Position numbers and translations under genes: made by a program. A stretch of DNA of 64,000 nucleotides from Antarctobacter heliothermus (GTDB taxonomy: Bacteria > Pseudomonadota > Alphaproteobacteria > Rhodobacterales > Rhodobacteraceae): positions 2,671,001-2,735,000 of the forward strand of contig NZ_CP022540.1 in the NCBI RefSeq assembly GCF_002237555.1, given 5' to 3'. Numbering within the stretch: position 1 is the stretch's first letter; the number at the start of each line of letters is the position of its first letter. The notes under the pieces are model-generated. The model was not told the origin of the DNA and searched no databases. It worked only from the letters and a program-made list of their open reading frames with translations. Positions 1 through 9,398 of the stretch are shown here, one piece after another.

Positions 1-334
1 CAAGGTTGTCGCCTTCGATAAACAGGTTCTGGGTTGTGTCAAAATCCACGCTTTCATCGCGCGCGGGGCGCAAGGTTTTGGCGATGGGGGCGTTGGCGGT
101 GATCAGCGCCTCGCGCTTGCCCGGCCAGTTCAGGTGATAACGTTCCTGCGGCCCCTCGATGATGCTGTCCGACAATTCCTGACGCAGCTGGTCAAAATCC
201 ACCGCCATACGCAGCTTGCCATCCTCACCCGCCGCTTCGGTCACGCAGCCGGGGAAGAGCGCGCGGATCTTGGCGATGTTGTCCTGCGTCAGGTCAGGGC
301 TGTGCATTTTCAGCTTTTCGATCTCGTCCGTCAT
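1..334 (-). CDS. Type III-like DNA adenine methyltransferase (Mod), N-terminal part only
   Basis: Reading the minus strand from an ATG at 334 gives 111 open codons running off the left edge. The segment ends in FDTTQNLFIEGDNL, the stretch that precedes the catalytic domain in type III Mod proteins, which methylate adenine in DNA. An AGAGGGAAG ribosome-binding site lies just upstream of the ATG. The gene starts 13 bases after the DUF4391 gene ends, so it is the third gene of one operon behind a PLD/SNF2 helicase. The catalytic motifs (DPPY and FxGxG) lie outside the window, so activity cannot be judged. A Res-type nuclease may follow further left (inference). Confidence 0.82.
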   Translation of the reverse strand, partial: MTDEIEKLKMHSPDLTQDNIAKIRALFPGCVTEAAGEDGKLRMAVDFDQLRQELSDSIIEGPQERYHLNWPGKREALITANAPIAKTLRPARDESVDFDTTQNLFIEGDNL

Positions 335-347
335 GTCTTCCCTCTGC

Positions 348-1016
348 CTATTCCGGCTTTTTCAGATGCTCGAAGTCCGCCTGCGCCTCACGCAGCTGAC
401 CGTGCAGTGTCATTTTGATGTTGAATTGCGTCTCGCGTTTCAACTTGGATTTTAGCTGGCTGATCTCACGCTCTTTGGTTCTGAGGGCGTGCGTCCGGTC
501 CATCCGCGCGCTCAAAGTTTCCGCGGTTTGCGGCACAATCGGCATGAGCGCCGTCAGGATTTGTTCATAAAGCACGCCGAGGTTGAGCGCCACTGGCAAT
601 GGGCTGCGGGGCGTGTCGATGGGAAACCAGTCCGAGCGCAGATAGTCCGAGAGCACCCATTTGGCGGTATCCGCCTCTGACGGGCGTTTATGGGCGGCGA
701 CGATTTGGATCTGGCCGTTTTGTTCCAGCTCAAACAGGATCGGAAAGGGGATGGCACGGTCGATGGCCTTCAGGACGTCGTCCTGCCCCGTATCGTTCTT
801 CAGCGTGACGCGGAACACCTGTATCTCTGGCACGGATTTGGTGGCGGCGAGGTTGATCGTTTCTGGAGCTAGCTTGGCGCGCCATGTGATCTGATCGACC
901 TGCGCGACGAATTTATCCTTGAGCGCGGTGCTGGCCTGCACACGGTCATAAATCCGCGTTTTGGGCACGACGCGTTTCAACATCGCCGATTTGGGGAAAT
1001 CGTAGAGCGTGGTCAT
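348..1016 (-). CDS. DUF4391 domain protein of a helicase/methyltransferase defence operon
   Basis: This 222-residue protein resembles the DUF4391 family, which has no assigned biochemical activity and is repeatedly found between a large helicase and a type III-like methyltransferase. Residues 1 to about 165 look globular. The C-terminal 55 residues are charged and heptad-like (EREISQLKSKLKRE), suggesting a coiled coil that could hold a complex together. Its ATG overlaps the helicase stop codon as ATGA at 1013-1016, and the Mod gene follows 13 bases later, so translation is probably coupled. A role as structural or specificity partner of the helicase and Mod is inferred from context only. Confidence 0.8.
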   Translation of the reverse strand: MTTLYDFPKSAMLKRVVPKTRIYDRVQASTALKDKFVAQVDQITWRAKLAPETINLAATKSVPEIQVFRVTLKNDTGQDDVLKAIDRAIPFPILFELEQNGQIQIVAAHKRPSEADTAKWVLSDYLRSDWFPIDTPRSPLPVALNLGVLYEQILTALMPIVPQTAETLSARMDRTHALRTKEREISQLKSKLKRETQFNIKMTLHGQLREAQADFEHLKKPE

Positions 1017-4000
1017 GCGGGGTCTCGTATGACGATGAAGGCGAGCAGCTCAAAATCATCGAGCCCGGCAATGGTGTGGGTCAGCGCGGTCGTGTGACCG
1101 CCGGAAAAGAGGCTGTCGAGGTCGCGTTCTTCCTTCACCTCGATCATGGATTTGATCGCGTCACTGAGCAGTTCAGAATACTTGCCCATCTCGCGCCCGT
1201 CGCGGGTTTCAGCGTTGAAGGCGTCGCAGAGCGCCTTGATCGGTTTGTCCAGACCCTTGCAGCTTGAGCGGATAAGGTCGAGCAGGCGCTTCACCTCGGT
1301 GTGATCCACGATGACGTTCGCATCGTTGTCGAGGTAGATCAGGTAGTAGGGGTGCAGCCGGTTCTGCTGGTTGACGTTCACGTCCGGGTGGATGTTGCGC
1401 AGGGCAAAGATCACACCGGATCGCAGCCCCGTGGCGGGGTTGGACGGAACGATGGCGTGCAGGCCCTTGGGTTGGCCCGCCAGATCGCCATGTTCCTTGG
1501 TGTAGTTCAGCAGGTCCATGCGGAAGTCGTTGAGGCCAAGGTCGGTGATCGAAACGCCGGTTTTGACGTCCTCAAGCTCGATGACCTCGTCCTGTAGGCG
1601 CTGCAGCTGGTCCTTGCGATAGGCGACGTCACTGCTTTTTGCCGTCAAAACGTTGTCTTCGCCAGTGCCTGCGAGGTCGACAATGTGCATCCGGTTTTCG
1701 ACGCGTTCTTTGAGGTTGATGTATTCGTCCAGCGAGATGTCCGGCCAGTAGTTGACCAGCTGGATAGCAGAGTTGGGCGATCCAATGCGATCCACGCGGC
1801 CGAACCGCTGAACGATCCTGACCGGGTTCCAGTGGATGTCGTAGTTGATCAGATAATCGCAATCCTGCAGGTTTTGCCCTTCGGAAATGCAGTCGGTGCC
1901 GATGAGGATGTCCAGCTCTTCTGGCACCTCTGGCATGATCAGCGCCTTCTCTTTCGCCTTGGGGGCGAAGAGCGTCAGAACCGACTGGAAGTCGTAGTGA
2001 GGCTTCAAGGTCGTTTTAGGGTTGCCCGAGCCCGTGACGATGCCGGTTTCGGAATCCATCGCAGCCTTCAGGACTGGTGCGACATGTCGATAAAGGTATT
2101 CCGCCGTATCTGCGTAGGCTGTGAAGATCAAAACCTTGCGATTGCCAGGGTTCAAGGGGGCGGCCATCTTCTGCTTGATGACGTCAATCAGGTGCTGAAG
2201 TTTGGCGTCCTCTGCGACGCCAACCTTATCCATTTCGGTCAACAGGCCTTGAATGATCTCACGGTCACCGCCCAAGTCGACTTTCCAAGCTGGGATATCC
2301 ATGTCAGCGAGGTCGATCTGGATTTTCTTGCCGATGGTAAATTCGCCAAGTCCCGAAAGGTCGTCATCGTCAGTATCCAGGTTATCCACGTCATTGAAAA
2401 CGTCTTCAATCCTGCCGTTGCCGCCACTCGCCTCAAAGCGATCGATAGCTTCCAGCATCGCGCCAATGTTTCGGTCCAGCGCACCCAATGTCAGGCGGAA
2501 TGCCTCTACAGAACTTTCAAGGCGCTTCAGAAGGTTCGTCGTCATTAACGCTTGGAGGCTGCGCTCGCGATCGGCCTGGCGCAACGTTCCTTTGGAACCT
2601 TCTGTCTTGGTGTCGTAGAGCTCCTCGTATTTCCTAAGGCGGCTTGGCTGGATGTAGTTTACCGGCGCGTAAACGGCCATTTTTAGCAGGGATAGGTCGC
2701 CATAAATCTCGTCAAACCCTACGACATCCTCGCGGAACGTAATTGGGAGATGATGGGAAATTGGCTTTTTGCGCTCCGGGAATTTCCCGATATCGGCCGT
2801 GTCGTAAAATTGCTCGATATGTTTGCGAGAACGCGCAATTGTCACCGAATCCAAAAGCTCAAAGAAATCAAGATCTAAAGCTCGGAGTATGGATTGCGCC
2901 GTGCGTTCCGCCGGAGGAAGCTCCGACCAAGTATTGAAAGCCGCTTGGGCCTTGCGGAAAATCTCTTCAACACTGGTTTTGGTCTTTAGGTTTCGGCTCA
3001 GCGTATCCGAGTGCCCTTCATAGGCCAATGCCAGCTGATTACGAAGGTCAGTGAACCTGTTGTTCACGGGGGTCGCAGAAAGCATTAGAACCTTCGTCTT
3101 TACTCCGGATCTGATTACCTTGTTCATCAACTTCTGATACCGAGTTTCCCGATCTTTGTAGACATCATTATTTCGGAAATTGTGAGACTCATCGATTACG
3201 ACCAGATCGTAATTTCCCCAATTAACCCGATCGAGAGGTATTCCAAGTGACTCGCCCGATGTTCTTGATAGGTCGGTGTGGCAGAGGACATCGTAGTTGA
3301 AACGGTCGGCAGCAAATAGGTTTGTCTTGAGATTGGTGTTGTAGTTGCGCCAATTGTCGGCGAGCTTCTTGGGGCAGAGAACCAGAACAGATTTGTTCCG
3401 TAGTTCATAATATTTGACTACGGCAAGTGCGGTGAATGTCTTTCCTAAACCAACACTGTCCGCAAGGATGCAGCCGTTATAGGTTTCTAGCTTGTTGATT
3501 ACCCCAGTGGCAGCATCTCTTTGATAGTTAAACAACTTGTTCCAAACGAGGCTGTCCAGATAGCCCGTCTGATCATTGGGCAGCACATCCTCGTCGATCT
3601 CCTCGAGGAATTCCCTGAAGATGTTGTACAGGATAAGGAAATATATTCGTTGTGGCGAGTTTTCTTGGTAAACGGTCTCAATGTGTTGAAGGACTTGCTC
3701 CGTTACATCTTGGACGTTTGCAGGGTTGGCCCAGACCTGATCAAACAACGAAAGATAAGTCTTTGCAGAAAGATCGTCATCAAAAGCATGCGTGAAATTT
3801 GAAACGGCGTTGCCTGGTTGGTAACCCAAATCAACGGCTGAAAACCCACTGATAGGTGAGAAAACCTTGTTCCCCTTCCGTGCTTCGATGGTCGCAAATT
3901 GCTGCATCGGGGCGTCAGTAGCGTTGGATTTGAATGTGGCCTTTTTCCGGATCCAATCCGCGCACTGTCTTGCAATGGCTTTCTGGGTTAATTTGTTCCG

Positions 4001-4285
4001 AAGATGAATCTCAAACTCCGTGCCGAAGAGGGCCGTTTCTCTAAGCTGCTTGGGGATAAAGAACTCTCTTTTCTCTTTTTTCGAGCGCCCAAGAGCCTCG
4101 TTCGGTATGAACGTTGGATCGGTTAGGATAAACTCGAGCTCTCTTACGCTTTCCAATTCATCCCGCAGCGCTTCGTATGCAAATATTGAAAAGCAACTGG
4201 CCGCCACTCGGATTTTCGCACCGGCTTCGGACCCTGCTTTCAGCTCATCTCCCAAGAGGACAGAAATGTTGTCGATGATTTTCAA
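1013..4285 (-). CDS. PLD-like/SNF2-family helicase of a defence operon
   Basis: A 1,090-residue superfamily 2 helicase. Residues 1 to about 180 resemble the N-terminal phospholipase-D-like region of helicases found in defence islands. Walker A is ADSVGLGKT at about 275-283, the DEAH-type box is DESH at 365-368, motif III is SAT at about 403, and motif VI is QRFGRVDRIGS in the C-terminal RecA-like domain. A negatively charged insert (TDDDDLSG) lies between the lobes. It is the first gene of the operon with DUF4391 and Mod. Known relatives act as ATP-driven DNA translocases in restriction-like systems. Base composition falls in the N-terminal half, with more A+T than the 3' end, which fits acquired DNA. 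The exact role here is inferred. Confidence 0.88.
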   Translation of the reverse strand: MKIIDNISVLLGDELKAGSEAGAKIRVAASCFSIFAYEALRDELESVRELEFILTDPTFIPNEALGRSKKEKREFFIPKQLRETALFGTEFEIHLRNKLTQKAIARQCADWIRKKATFKSNATDAPMQQFATIEARKGNKVFSPISGFSAVDLGYQPGNAVSNFTHAFDDDLSAKTYLSLFDQVWANPANVQDVTEQVLQHIETVYQENSPQRIYFLILYNIFREFLEEIDEDVLPNDQTGYLDSLVWNKLFNYQRDAATGVINKLETYNGCILADSVGLGKTFTALAVVKYYELRNKSVLVLCPKKLADNWRNYNTNLKTNLFAADRFNYDVLCHTDLSRTSGESLGIPLDRVNWGNYDLVVIDESHNFRNNDVYKDRETRYQKLMNKVIRSGVKTKVLMLSATPVNNRFTDLRNQLALAYEGHSDTLSRNLKTKTSVEEIFRKAQAAFNTWSELPPAERTAQSILRALDLDFFELLDSVTIARSRKHIEQFYDTADIGKFPERKKPISHHLPITFREDVVGFDEIYGDLSLLKMAVYAPVNYIQPSRLRKYEELYDTKTEGSKGTLRQADRERSLQALMTTNLLKRLESSVEAFRLTLGALDRNIGAMLEAIDRFEASGGNGRIEDVFNDVDNLDTDDDDLSGLGEFTIGKKIQIDLADMDIPAWKVDLGGDREIIQGLLTEMDKVGVAEDAKLQHLIDVIKQKMAAPLNPGNRKVLIFTAYADTAEYLYRHVAPVLKAAMDSETGIVTGSGNPKTTLKPHYDFQSVLTLFAPKAKEKALIMPEVPEELDILIGTDCISEGQNLQDCDYLINYDIHWNPVRIVQRFGRVDRIGSPNSAIQLVNYWPDISLDEYINLKERVENRMHIVDLAGTGEDNVLTAKSSDVAYRKDQLQRLQDEVIELEDVKTGVSITDLGLNDFRMDLLNYTKEHGDLAGQPKGLHAIVPSNPATGLRSGVIFALRNIHPDVNVNQQNRLHPYYLIYLDNDANVIVDHTEVKRLLDLIRSSCKGLDKPIKALCDAFNAETRDGREMGKYSELLSDAIKSMIEVKEERDLDSLFSGGHTTALTHTIAGLDDFELLAFIVIRDPA

Positions 4286-4507
4286 TAGATTTGCCTTGAA
4301 TTCGGACGGTTTTTCCTAAGCGTAACGTGTAACGGCCTGTGTTCACAGCCCAAATTCTAACTATGTAAACGGATTGTCCGTGTGGGCGTTGTTGCAGAAC
4401 TCACGCCTGAGACGTGAGAACCTACTTACCCTCAATCGGGGCTCGGCATCTATCAATGTGGCTTTAAGGACTGGAGGAAAAGTCCTGTCATGTTGGGGGG
4501 GCGTCAC

Positions 4508-5470
4508 TCAGGCGGGAGGGGTCGCTTCTGCTTGTTGCCAGTCGTGATACGTCTGCTTCGATCCTTTGACCTTCCACTCCAGACGTCCGTTGCTGTTTCG
4601 ATCCAATACCACAGCAGCGGCGGCTGAAGGACTGTTGAAAGACCAAGGTTTCGTGAATTTGAGCTTTTGATTGCCATCCGCGACCAAGATGCCGTCTGAG
4701 ATAAGCTTGCCCTTCAAGCTGCCGTAACTTTGTTGAACATAGCCGGTCTCGGTAAGTGCTTCGGACCCTTCCAGTACAACAAATTCACCATCTTCCTCGA
4801 CAGCCGTCGCTTTGACTCCGCTCTTATGACGGATCTCAAACTGCACTTCACCTTTTGTTCGTTCGTCCACAGGCTTCGCTGTCTGCGTCACCGCACGCGG
4901 TTGTGGCTTGAGCATATCCAAGCCGATCACAGGCAGTATGATGCGCAGGTTTGAAAGAAACTGCTCCATGTTGGCAACATCAGCTTCTGGCAGTCGCCGC
5001 CGGCTTGTGTCCGGTTGTGTGCCGTTATCCAACGTGACGCGACCTGCTCGGGCGGTTTGCTCTATGAGGCGCGCCTCTAGGTATTCCGCGTGTCCTTTGG
5101 AGAGGTCATCGTCACTTGTGGTAATGGTGATAGCCGTTTCCCAAAAGTCTCTTTTGATCGCGCTTTGCTTGATCCTCTCAGCTACGGAGTTTCCAGAGCC
5201 AATATAGGTGCGGGTTGTACCTGCTTTTTCGGGATCAGGACCCGATAGGATGTAGATGCCGGTCCGATCGACCTCTTCACGAGCGGTAAGGTCACCGAAA
5301 GCGGAAGCACCGCTTACAAAAAGCAAACCTGTCCAACCATGGATTGTCGCTTTTCGCAGCCCAGTTGGCTTCCCGTCGACGAGGAAAAGCTGGATTGTTC
5401 GACCGAATGAGCCCTCTGTTTGCACGATTCTTCCTTGAAAACACGATTCTAATAATTTCTTACACAGCAC
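4508..5470 (-). CDS. GIY-YIG nuclease-like protein with C-terminal DUF4357
   Basis: A 320-residue protein with GIY at 71-73 and YIG at 89-91, the two signatures of the GIY-YIG endonuclease fold, and a C-terminal DUF4357 region (residues about 235-315). Stand-alone proteins of this architecture are common in defence islands and mobile DNA, but their target is unknown. The longest frame starts at GTG 5470 without a clear ribosome-binding site. A GTG at 5428 preceded by AAGGAAG gives a start closer to that of most relatives (first conserved block GRTIQLFLVDG), so the true protein may be 14 residues shorter. It is transcribed in the same direction as the helicase operon but 222 bases away, so probably separately. 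Confidence 0.8.
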   Translation of the reverse strand: MLCKKLLESCFQGRIVQTEGSFGRTIQLFLVDGKPTGLRKATIHGWTGLLFVSGASAFGDLTAREEVDRTGIYILSGPDPEKAGTTRTYIGSGNSVAERIKQSAIKRDFWETAITITTSDDDLSKGHAEYLEARLIEQTARAGRVTLDNGTQPDTSRRRLPEADVANMEQFLSNLRIILPVIGLDMLKPQPRAVTQTAKPVDERTKGEVQFEIRHKSGVKATAVEEDGEFVVLEGSEALTETGYVQQSYGSLKGKLISDGILVADGNQKLKFTKPWSFNSPSAAAAVVLDRNSNGRLEWKVKGSKQTYHDWQQAEATPPA

Positions 5471-6002
5471 ACTTTAACCACGAAATTACATGATTGTCGT
5501 CCCGTCGGGGCGGCTTTTACAAACGGACTGGAACGGGACTCAACGGGTCGTTGGCCCGCTCACCCCGGTCCAGGCATTCTTTTTTTGTTTGGTCCGTCCA
5601 AGATCCCTGACCGTGGCGGTCAACCTTAGTCCATCCCTAAAATCAGCCACCAATTGTTCCTGTCTCGCAGGCGAGCCATTCCTCGCGAGGCAAATTGGCA
5701 TCTGATTTTGGCGCAGACACTTTCTTCGCAAATGTGGTCGATTGACAGTCCCGTTCAGGGCCATGGCTCGGGATTTGCCCTCTCCCACTCTGTTCCGCCG
5801 AATACATGCGTATTCGGTCAGATCAGGTGGCTGAGGCGCAACTCAGTCAAGCCGAATAGTCTGCAGTACAAAAGGGGCATTTTTCATAACCATATGTTTT
5901 TTCTCATGATAAGACATTCAATAATGGAGGAAGCCCAATTTGGAACAATGATTGACTAAATGCACCGTAAAGTCACGTGCAGCGTCTTCAGACTTTTGCC
6001 AA
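5471..6002. other. Non-coding gap of about 530 bases
   Basis: No convincing gene is visible. A minus-strand open frame at 5540-5788 has no ribosome-binding site and no recognisable domain. The stretch presumably holds the promoter of the GIY-YIG gene and the 3' end of the FtsH-like operon. It becomes A+T-rich between about 5870 and 6000. Confidence 0.5.
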
Positions 6003-8129
6003 TTAAACGAACTTGGAGTACAGTTGATGTTCCGCGATATCAGATGTCTCAGGTATGTCCGGACACTCCTTAAGAACCCTGCCATCATCCGCGCGACCGA
6101 CCGCCTCTCCCAGCAGCACCTCCAACGCCCGCCCCTCCATTTCGCGTTGCTCAAACAGGGTGTCTGCGATTTTCAACAGAGCGGGTTGGTTTTCCGTGAA
6201 CAGTGCGGTCGCCTTTGCCTCTGCAGCCTTAAGCCGTGCTGTGGCCCGGACAGCCAGATCATGCGGGATATCATAGGGGCGCGGTGGATGGGGTATGTCG
6301 TGCCAGAGCAGTGTGGTTTCATCGAATCCAAACTGTGCTTCGGCTTGCAGGGCCAGCCGGGTGGCCTTGGCGAGATCGCTGTCGATCCCGCAGCCCGCAC
6401 CGTTTGAGATCGAGTTGCACAAGAGGTGTTCGGCCGCGCGGCCCGCGAGCAGCATCGCCAGGTCGTCGTTCAAGGTCTTGTTGGTCTGCATCACCCGTTG
6501 GTCACGCAGCACCGCGCCGCCTTTCGGCGTGACCCGCGCGAGGGTGGCACGTGGCAACCCTAGAACGTGACCAATGAGGAGATGTCCGGCCTCGTGTGCT
6601 GCAATCCGGCGCAGCAAGGGGGTGTCCGGACACGGTAGATAAAGGTCGGCCGCGCGCCTTAAAAGCCTGTCCGAGATATCGCTCTGCGCCTCGCGCGCGA
6701 GTGTCCGGGTTTTGCGAATAAAGTCATCAATTTCTGCCCCTGTCGCCCCGATCATGCGTGCCGCGATGTGGCGTAGTTCGCGCGCCTCAACCACGTGTCC
6801 GAGCTTGGCCTGAAGAAACGAGGTGATTGCCGCGAGATTTAGCGGAGCAATTGCAATGTGACGATCAAAGCGCCCGGCGCGGACCACCGCCTCATCCACG
6901 ACAGTCAGGTGGTTTGTGGCCCCGACAAGAACCACGCCCGCCGTCGCATTCACGCGGTCGATTTGTGTCAGCAAGCCTGTGACGACCCCGATCATGTATC
7001 GGCTATTATGGACCTCACTGTTTCGAGCATAGAAGGCGTCTATCTCATCAATAAAGAGCACCGAAGGCGCGCTGTTGATGGCCTCGTTGACAGCCATGTC
7101 GAGGGCGCGCAGCATGTCACCCTGATGACCTGCTTTTTGGCAATCTGCGTAACTTGTCTTGATCAGCGGCAGCTTGGCGTTGTTCGCGAAGGCGGTCGGC
7201 AGAAGGGTTTTTCCAGTGCCGGGCGCACCATAAAGCAGCAGGCTGGATGTGATCTGATCCCACGCCACGTCGCCGGCTTGCCAGGCCTCCACATCCTCTT
7301 GTAGCTGCATAAAAGCCGCGACGGCCTCATCCTGACCAAAGACATCACTGAGCTTTGGCTCTGCCTCTTGCGGGGCGGCGGCGGCAAACCGCGACAGGCG
7401 CTGCGCGACCTCGATTGCGGTATCGGCCTGGAAGGCCATGATGAGTTTTAAACTCGTGAGGCGGCCAAGCTCTGTCATCGTCGGCAATGTGTCCACAAGC
7501 GCACCGGTGACACCTGGGCTGGTCGGCGTATGCGTCAGCGACAGTACAGCGAGGATCATCTCGTGACTGATAGGCGCGAGACGTAGATCATGCCCAACCA
7601 GGTCCTGCACTTGGGGAGAGGTGATCTGTTCGGAGGGGGTGAGTATCAAGACGCTGTGCCCCTCATGCAGGAAGCTGCGCAGTTTGACTTCCGCAAGCGC
7701 GATGATGGTCTTGCCGCTGGTGGCCGCCTCTGGCGCGCGCCAGATTTTGCCGGAGCGCCCAACCGCAAAAGCTTCTGGATATAGCGCTTGAGCAGCAATC
7801 TCGACGATCTCACCCATATCGTGATCGGGCAAGGTGAGACAGACTGGCCGCCCATCTCGCATCAGCGCTGTCAGGGCGCGATCCTTAAAGGTCTTGGCGA
7901 GCTGCAAGATCGCCAGAGCCTGCATGCAATGTGTGCCGTTGAGCGGCGCGGGCGTCGGCGGATCGAGCAAGGGCGCGTCTTGGGGGGCAGCTTCAGGTTC
8001 AGGCCAGCCCGGAACTTCATCGTCGACGTGACTGATCCGCTCAAAGAGATCACTGACAGTCAGGGCATGCTCGAGCAGATGGGACTTGGCAGCGGCGAAA
8101 CCGGGGAGTGAGGAAAAATTCTGGGTCAT
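6003..8129 (-). CDS. Soluble FtsH-like AAA+ zinc metalloprotease (M41 family)
   Basis: A 708-residue protein that starts at the ATG at 8129, which has a near-perfect GGAGGT site 4 bases upstream; a longer frame to 8162 lacks one. Order of parts: an N-terminal region (1-250) with an ATPase-like but P-loop-free segment; an AAA+ module with Walker A GAPGTGKT (301-308), Walker B VLFIDEID (357-364) and second-region-of-homology RAGRFDR (417-423); then an M41 peptidase with HEAGH (512-516) and a DSDLAKAT block whose aspartate (about 585) matches the third zinc ligand. All catalytic residues are therefore present. Unlike housekeeping FtsH it has no transmembrane segments, so it should act in the cytoplasm. 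It is the last gene of a three-gene operon with a PD-(D/E)XK nuclease-like protein. Confidence 0.85.
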   Translation of the reverse strand: MTQNFSSLPGFAAAKSHLLEHALTVSDLFERISHVDDEVPGWPEPEAAPQDAPLLDPPTPAPLNGTHCMQALAILQLAKTFKDRALTALMRDGRPVCLTLPDHDMGEIVEIAAQALYPEAFAVGRSGKIWRAPEAATSGKTIIALAEVKLRSFLHEGHSVLILTPSEQITSPQVQDLVGHDLRLAPISHEMILAVLSLTHTPTSPGVTGALVDTLPTMTELGRLTSLKLIMAFQADTAIEVAQRLSRFAAAAPQEAEPKLSDVFGQDEAVAAFMQLQEDVEAWQAGDVAWDQITSSLLLYGAPGTGKTLLPTAFANNAKLPLIKTSYADCQKAGHQGDMLRALDMAVNEAINSAPSVLFIDEIDAFYARNSEVHNSRYMIGVVTGLLTQIDRVNATAGVVLVGATNHLTVVDEAVVRAGRFDRHIAIAPLNLAAITSFLQAKLGHVVEARELRHIAARMIGATGAEIDDFIRKTRTLAREAQSDISDRLLRRAADLYLPCPDTPLLRRIAAHEAGHLLIGHVLGLPRATLARVTPKGGAVLRDQRVMQTNKTLNDDLAMLLAGRAAEHLLCNSISNGAGCGIDSDLAKATRLALQAEAQFGFDETTLLWHDIPHPPRPYDIPHDLAVRATARLKAAEAKATALFTENQPALLKIADTLFEQREMEGRALEVLLGEAVGRADDGRVLKECPDIPETSDIAEHQLYSKFV

Positions 8130-8204
8130 GGTAGACCTCCAAAGCATTGGAATGCAGACCACGGCGACAGCGTCGTGGCCTTATAAAGAGGGAGGGTGAA
8201 CCGT

Positions 8205-8771
8205 TCAGGCGGCGTTCAGCTGCGCGGGAGCCTCATCAAGCGTCTCGCTCACCTCGAGTGCGTTGAACGCGCTGCGCAGGCTCTCAAACGGGTGGTTCCG
8301 CAGGCGTGGGATCTCCGACAATGCGATCTGCTGCTGTGAGGCCTTGGAGGCGCTGAACTTGACCACATTATGATGCAGGATCACCAGTGCCAGAAGATCG
8401 AAGGCATCGTGGCGATAGCCGCGCACCCCGCTGGCGTGGCGAGGGTTGCCATGGGCGACCTTGAACCAGAAGGCGTTGTTCTCTGCGCTCAAGCGGACCT
8501 TGATCTGCAACCGCAAAGGGCGGTCGTTCAGATAAATGAGGCGGTCGAAAGCTTGAAACTCAGGCGACGGATGACTGTCGATGCCAAGGCGCATCAAGAG
8601 GCTATCGCAGAGCAGCTCAGCGGCGCTGCCAAAGCGTTTCGCGTGGTGGGTTTTGGCCGCCGTCGAGATGTCGGGAAACGCGTGCAGCTCGGTGAGCGGA
8701 ACAAGCGCGTCTGCGCGCGGCGCGGGGTCGCGCGGCAAATCGAGCCCACGCAAATAGGGTTGTGTGATCAT
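8205..8771 (-). CDS. PD-(D/E)XK nuclease-like protein (PF11645-type)
   Basis: A 188-residue protein read from ATG 8771, which has AAAGGA upstream; the frame is open to 8840 but lacks a ribosome-binding site there. The core has the order expected of group-I-intron-associated PD-(D/E)XK endonucleases: glutamate in FGSAAELL (E52), aspartate in FQAFDRLIY (D76) and LQIKV giving Q89-x-K91, followed by a block (HDAFDLLALVILHHN) like the family's end strands. The Q-x-K variant is known in this superfamily. It sits between an unknown 178-residue protein and an FtsH-like protease in one operon. Nuclease activity is predicted from motifs only. A degenerate nuclease fold used for DNA binding is the alternative. 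Confidence 0.65.
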   Translation of the reverse strand: MITQPYLRGLDLPRDPAPRADALVPLTELHAFPDISTAAKTHHAKRFGSAAELLCDSLLMRLGIDSHPSPEFQAFDRLIYLNDRPLRLQIKVRLSAENNAFWFKVAHGNPRHASGVRGYRHDAFDLLALVILHHNVVKFSASKASQQQIALSEIPRLRNHPFESLRSAFNALEVSETLDEAPAQLNAA

Positions 8772-8861
8772 GATCTGATCCTTTCGAAAGAGGGAGGGCG
8801 TGCCGAACGTCACGCCAAGACTGGCGCGGAGGTTCGACACGCGACTGACAGGCGCGGCGGG

Positions 8862-9398
8862 CTATGCCGCCAGCGCTGTAAGGGCCTCGCTCGGGGTGGG
8901 ATCAGGATCATCATCGCGGTGATAGGCGACAGCACCAAACCGCTCCAATGCAAAGAGCGCGTTCAGTAGAGTATCGGCCTCATCGATCAACGCATTTACA
9001 GCAAGATCAGACGCGGTCGCGCCACGCACACGGAACAAACCACTGTGACGGATGTAGCGCTCATAAAGCGCAAGCATGTCGCCATAATCGGTCAAGGACA
9101 GGCACAACTGATAGACCTGCGCGATCTGTTTGAGAGCGTGATCGGCAGCGCGGCGGTTGGGCGTGTTGAGCACTGTCTCCAGCGCCGCATCAAGCGCAGA
9201 CCAAGCCTCATCGGCCTCGCTCTGGAACAGCGCCAGTGCTGGATCAAAACGGGCACCGCCAGCGAGCTCCAGGTCGTTCTCTGACGTCACCGCGTGATGC
9301 GCGGCGCGCAGCAACCCGCGAAACGCGTGGCTTACAGGGGTGTGTGAATGTGGGACTTCATGCACGCCATCGGGCGTGGTAGGGATTGAATCAGCCAT
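8862..9398 (-). CDS. Unknown helical protein, first gene of the protease/nuclease operon
   Basis: I do not recognise this 178-residue protein. It has a good ribosome-binding site (GAGGAG, 6 bases before ATG 9398) and codon use like its neighbours, so it is real. It is acidic, rich in alanine and leucine, and looks all-helical, with no membrane segment, signal peptide or cysteine cluster. Stretches such as ALDAALETVLN and ALIDEADTLLNALFALER suggest helical repeats. It is the first gene of the operon that continues with the PD-(D/E)XK-like protein and the FtsH-like protease. It could be a substrate, adaptor or regulator of the protease, which is speculation from position. Confidence 0.72.
   Translation of the reverse strand: MADSIPTTPDGVHEVPHSHTPVSHAFRGLLRAAHHAVTSENDLELAGGARFDPALALFQSEADEAWSALDAALETVLNTPNRRAADHALKQIAQVYQLCLSLTDYGDMLALYERYIRHSGLFRVRGATASDLAVNALIDEADTLLNALFALERFGAVAYHRDDDPDPTPSEALTALAA

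Noticed and set aside
1685..2548. A 287-codon plus-strand frame within the helicase gene
   Set aside because: Antisense shadow of a gene whose helicase motifs are clear on the minus strand; no ribosome-binding site or domain.
5540..5788. Minus-strand 82-codon frame in the gap
   Set aside because: No ribosome-binding site and no recognisable family; it probably arises by chance.
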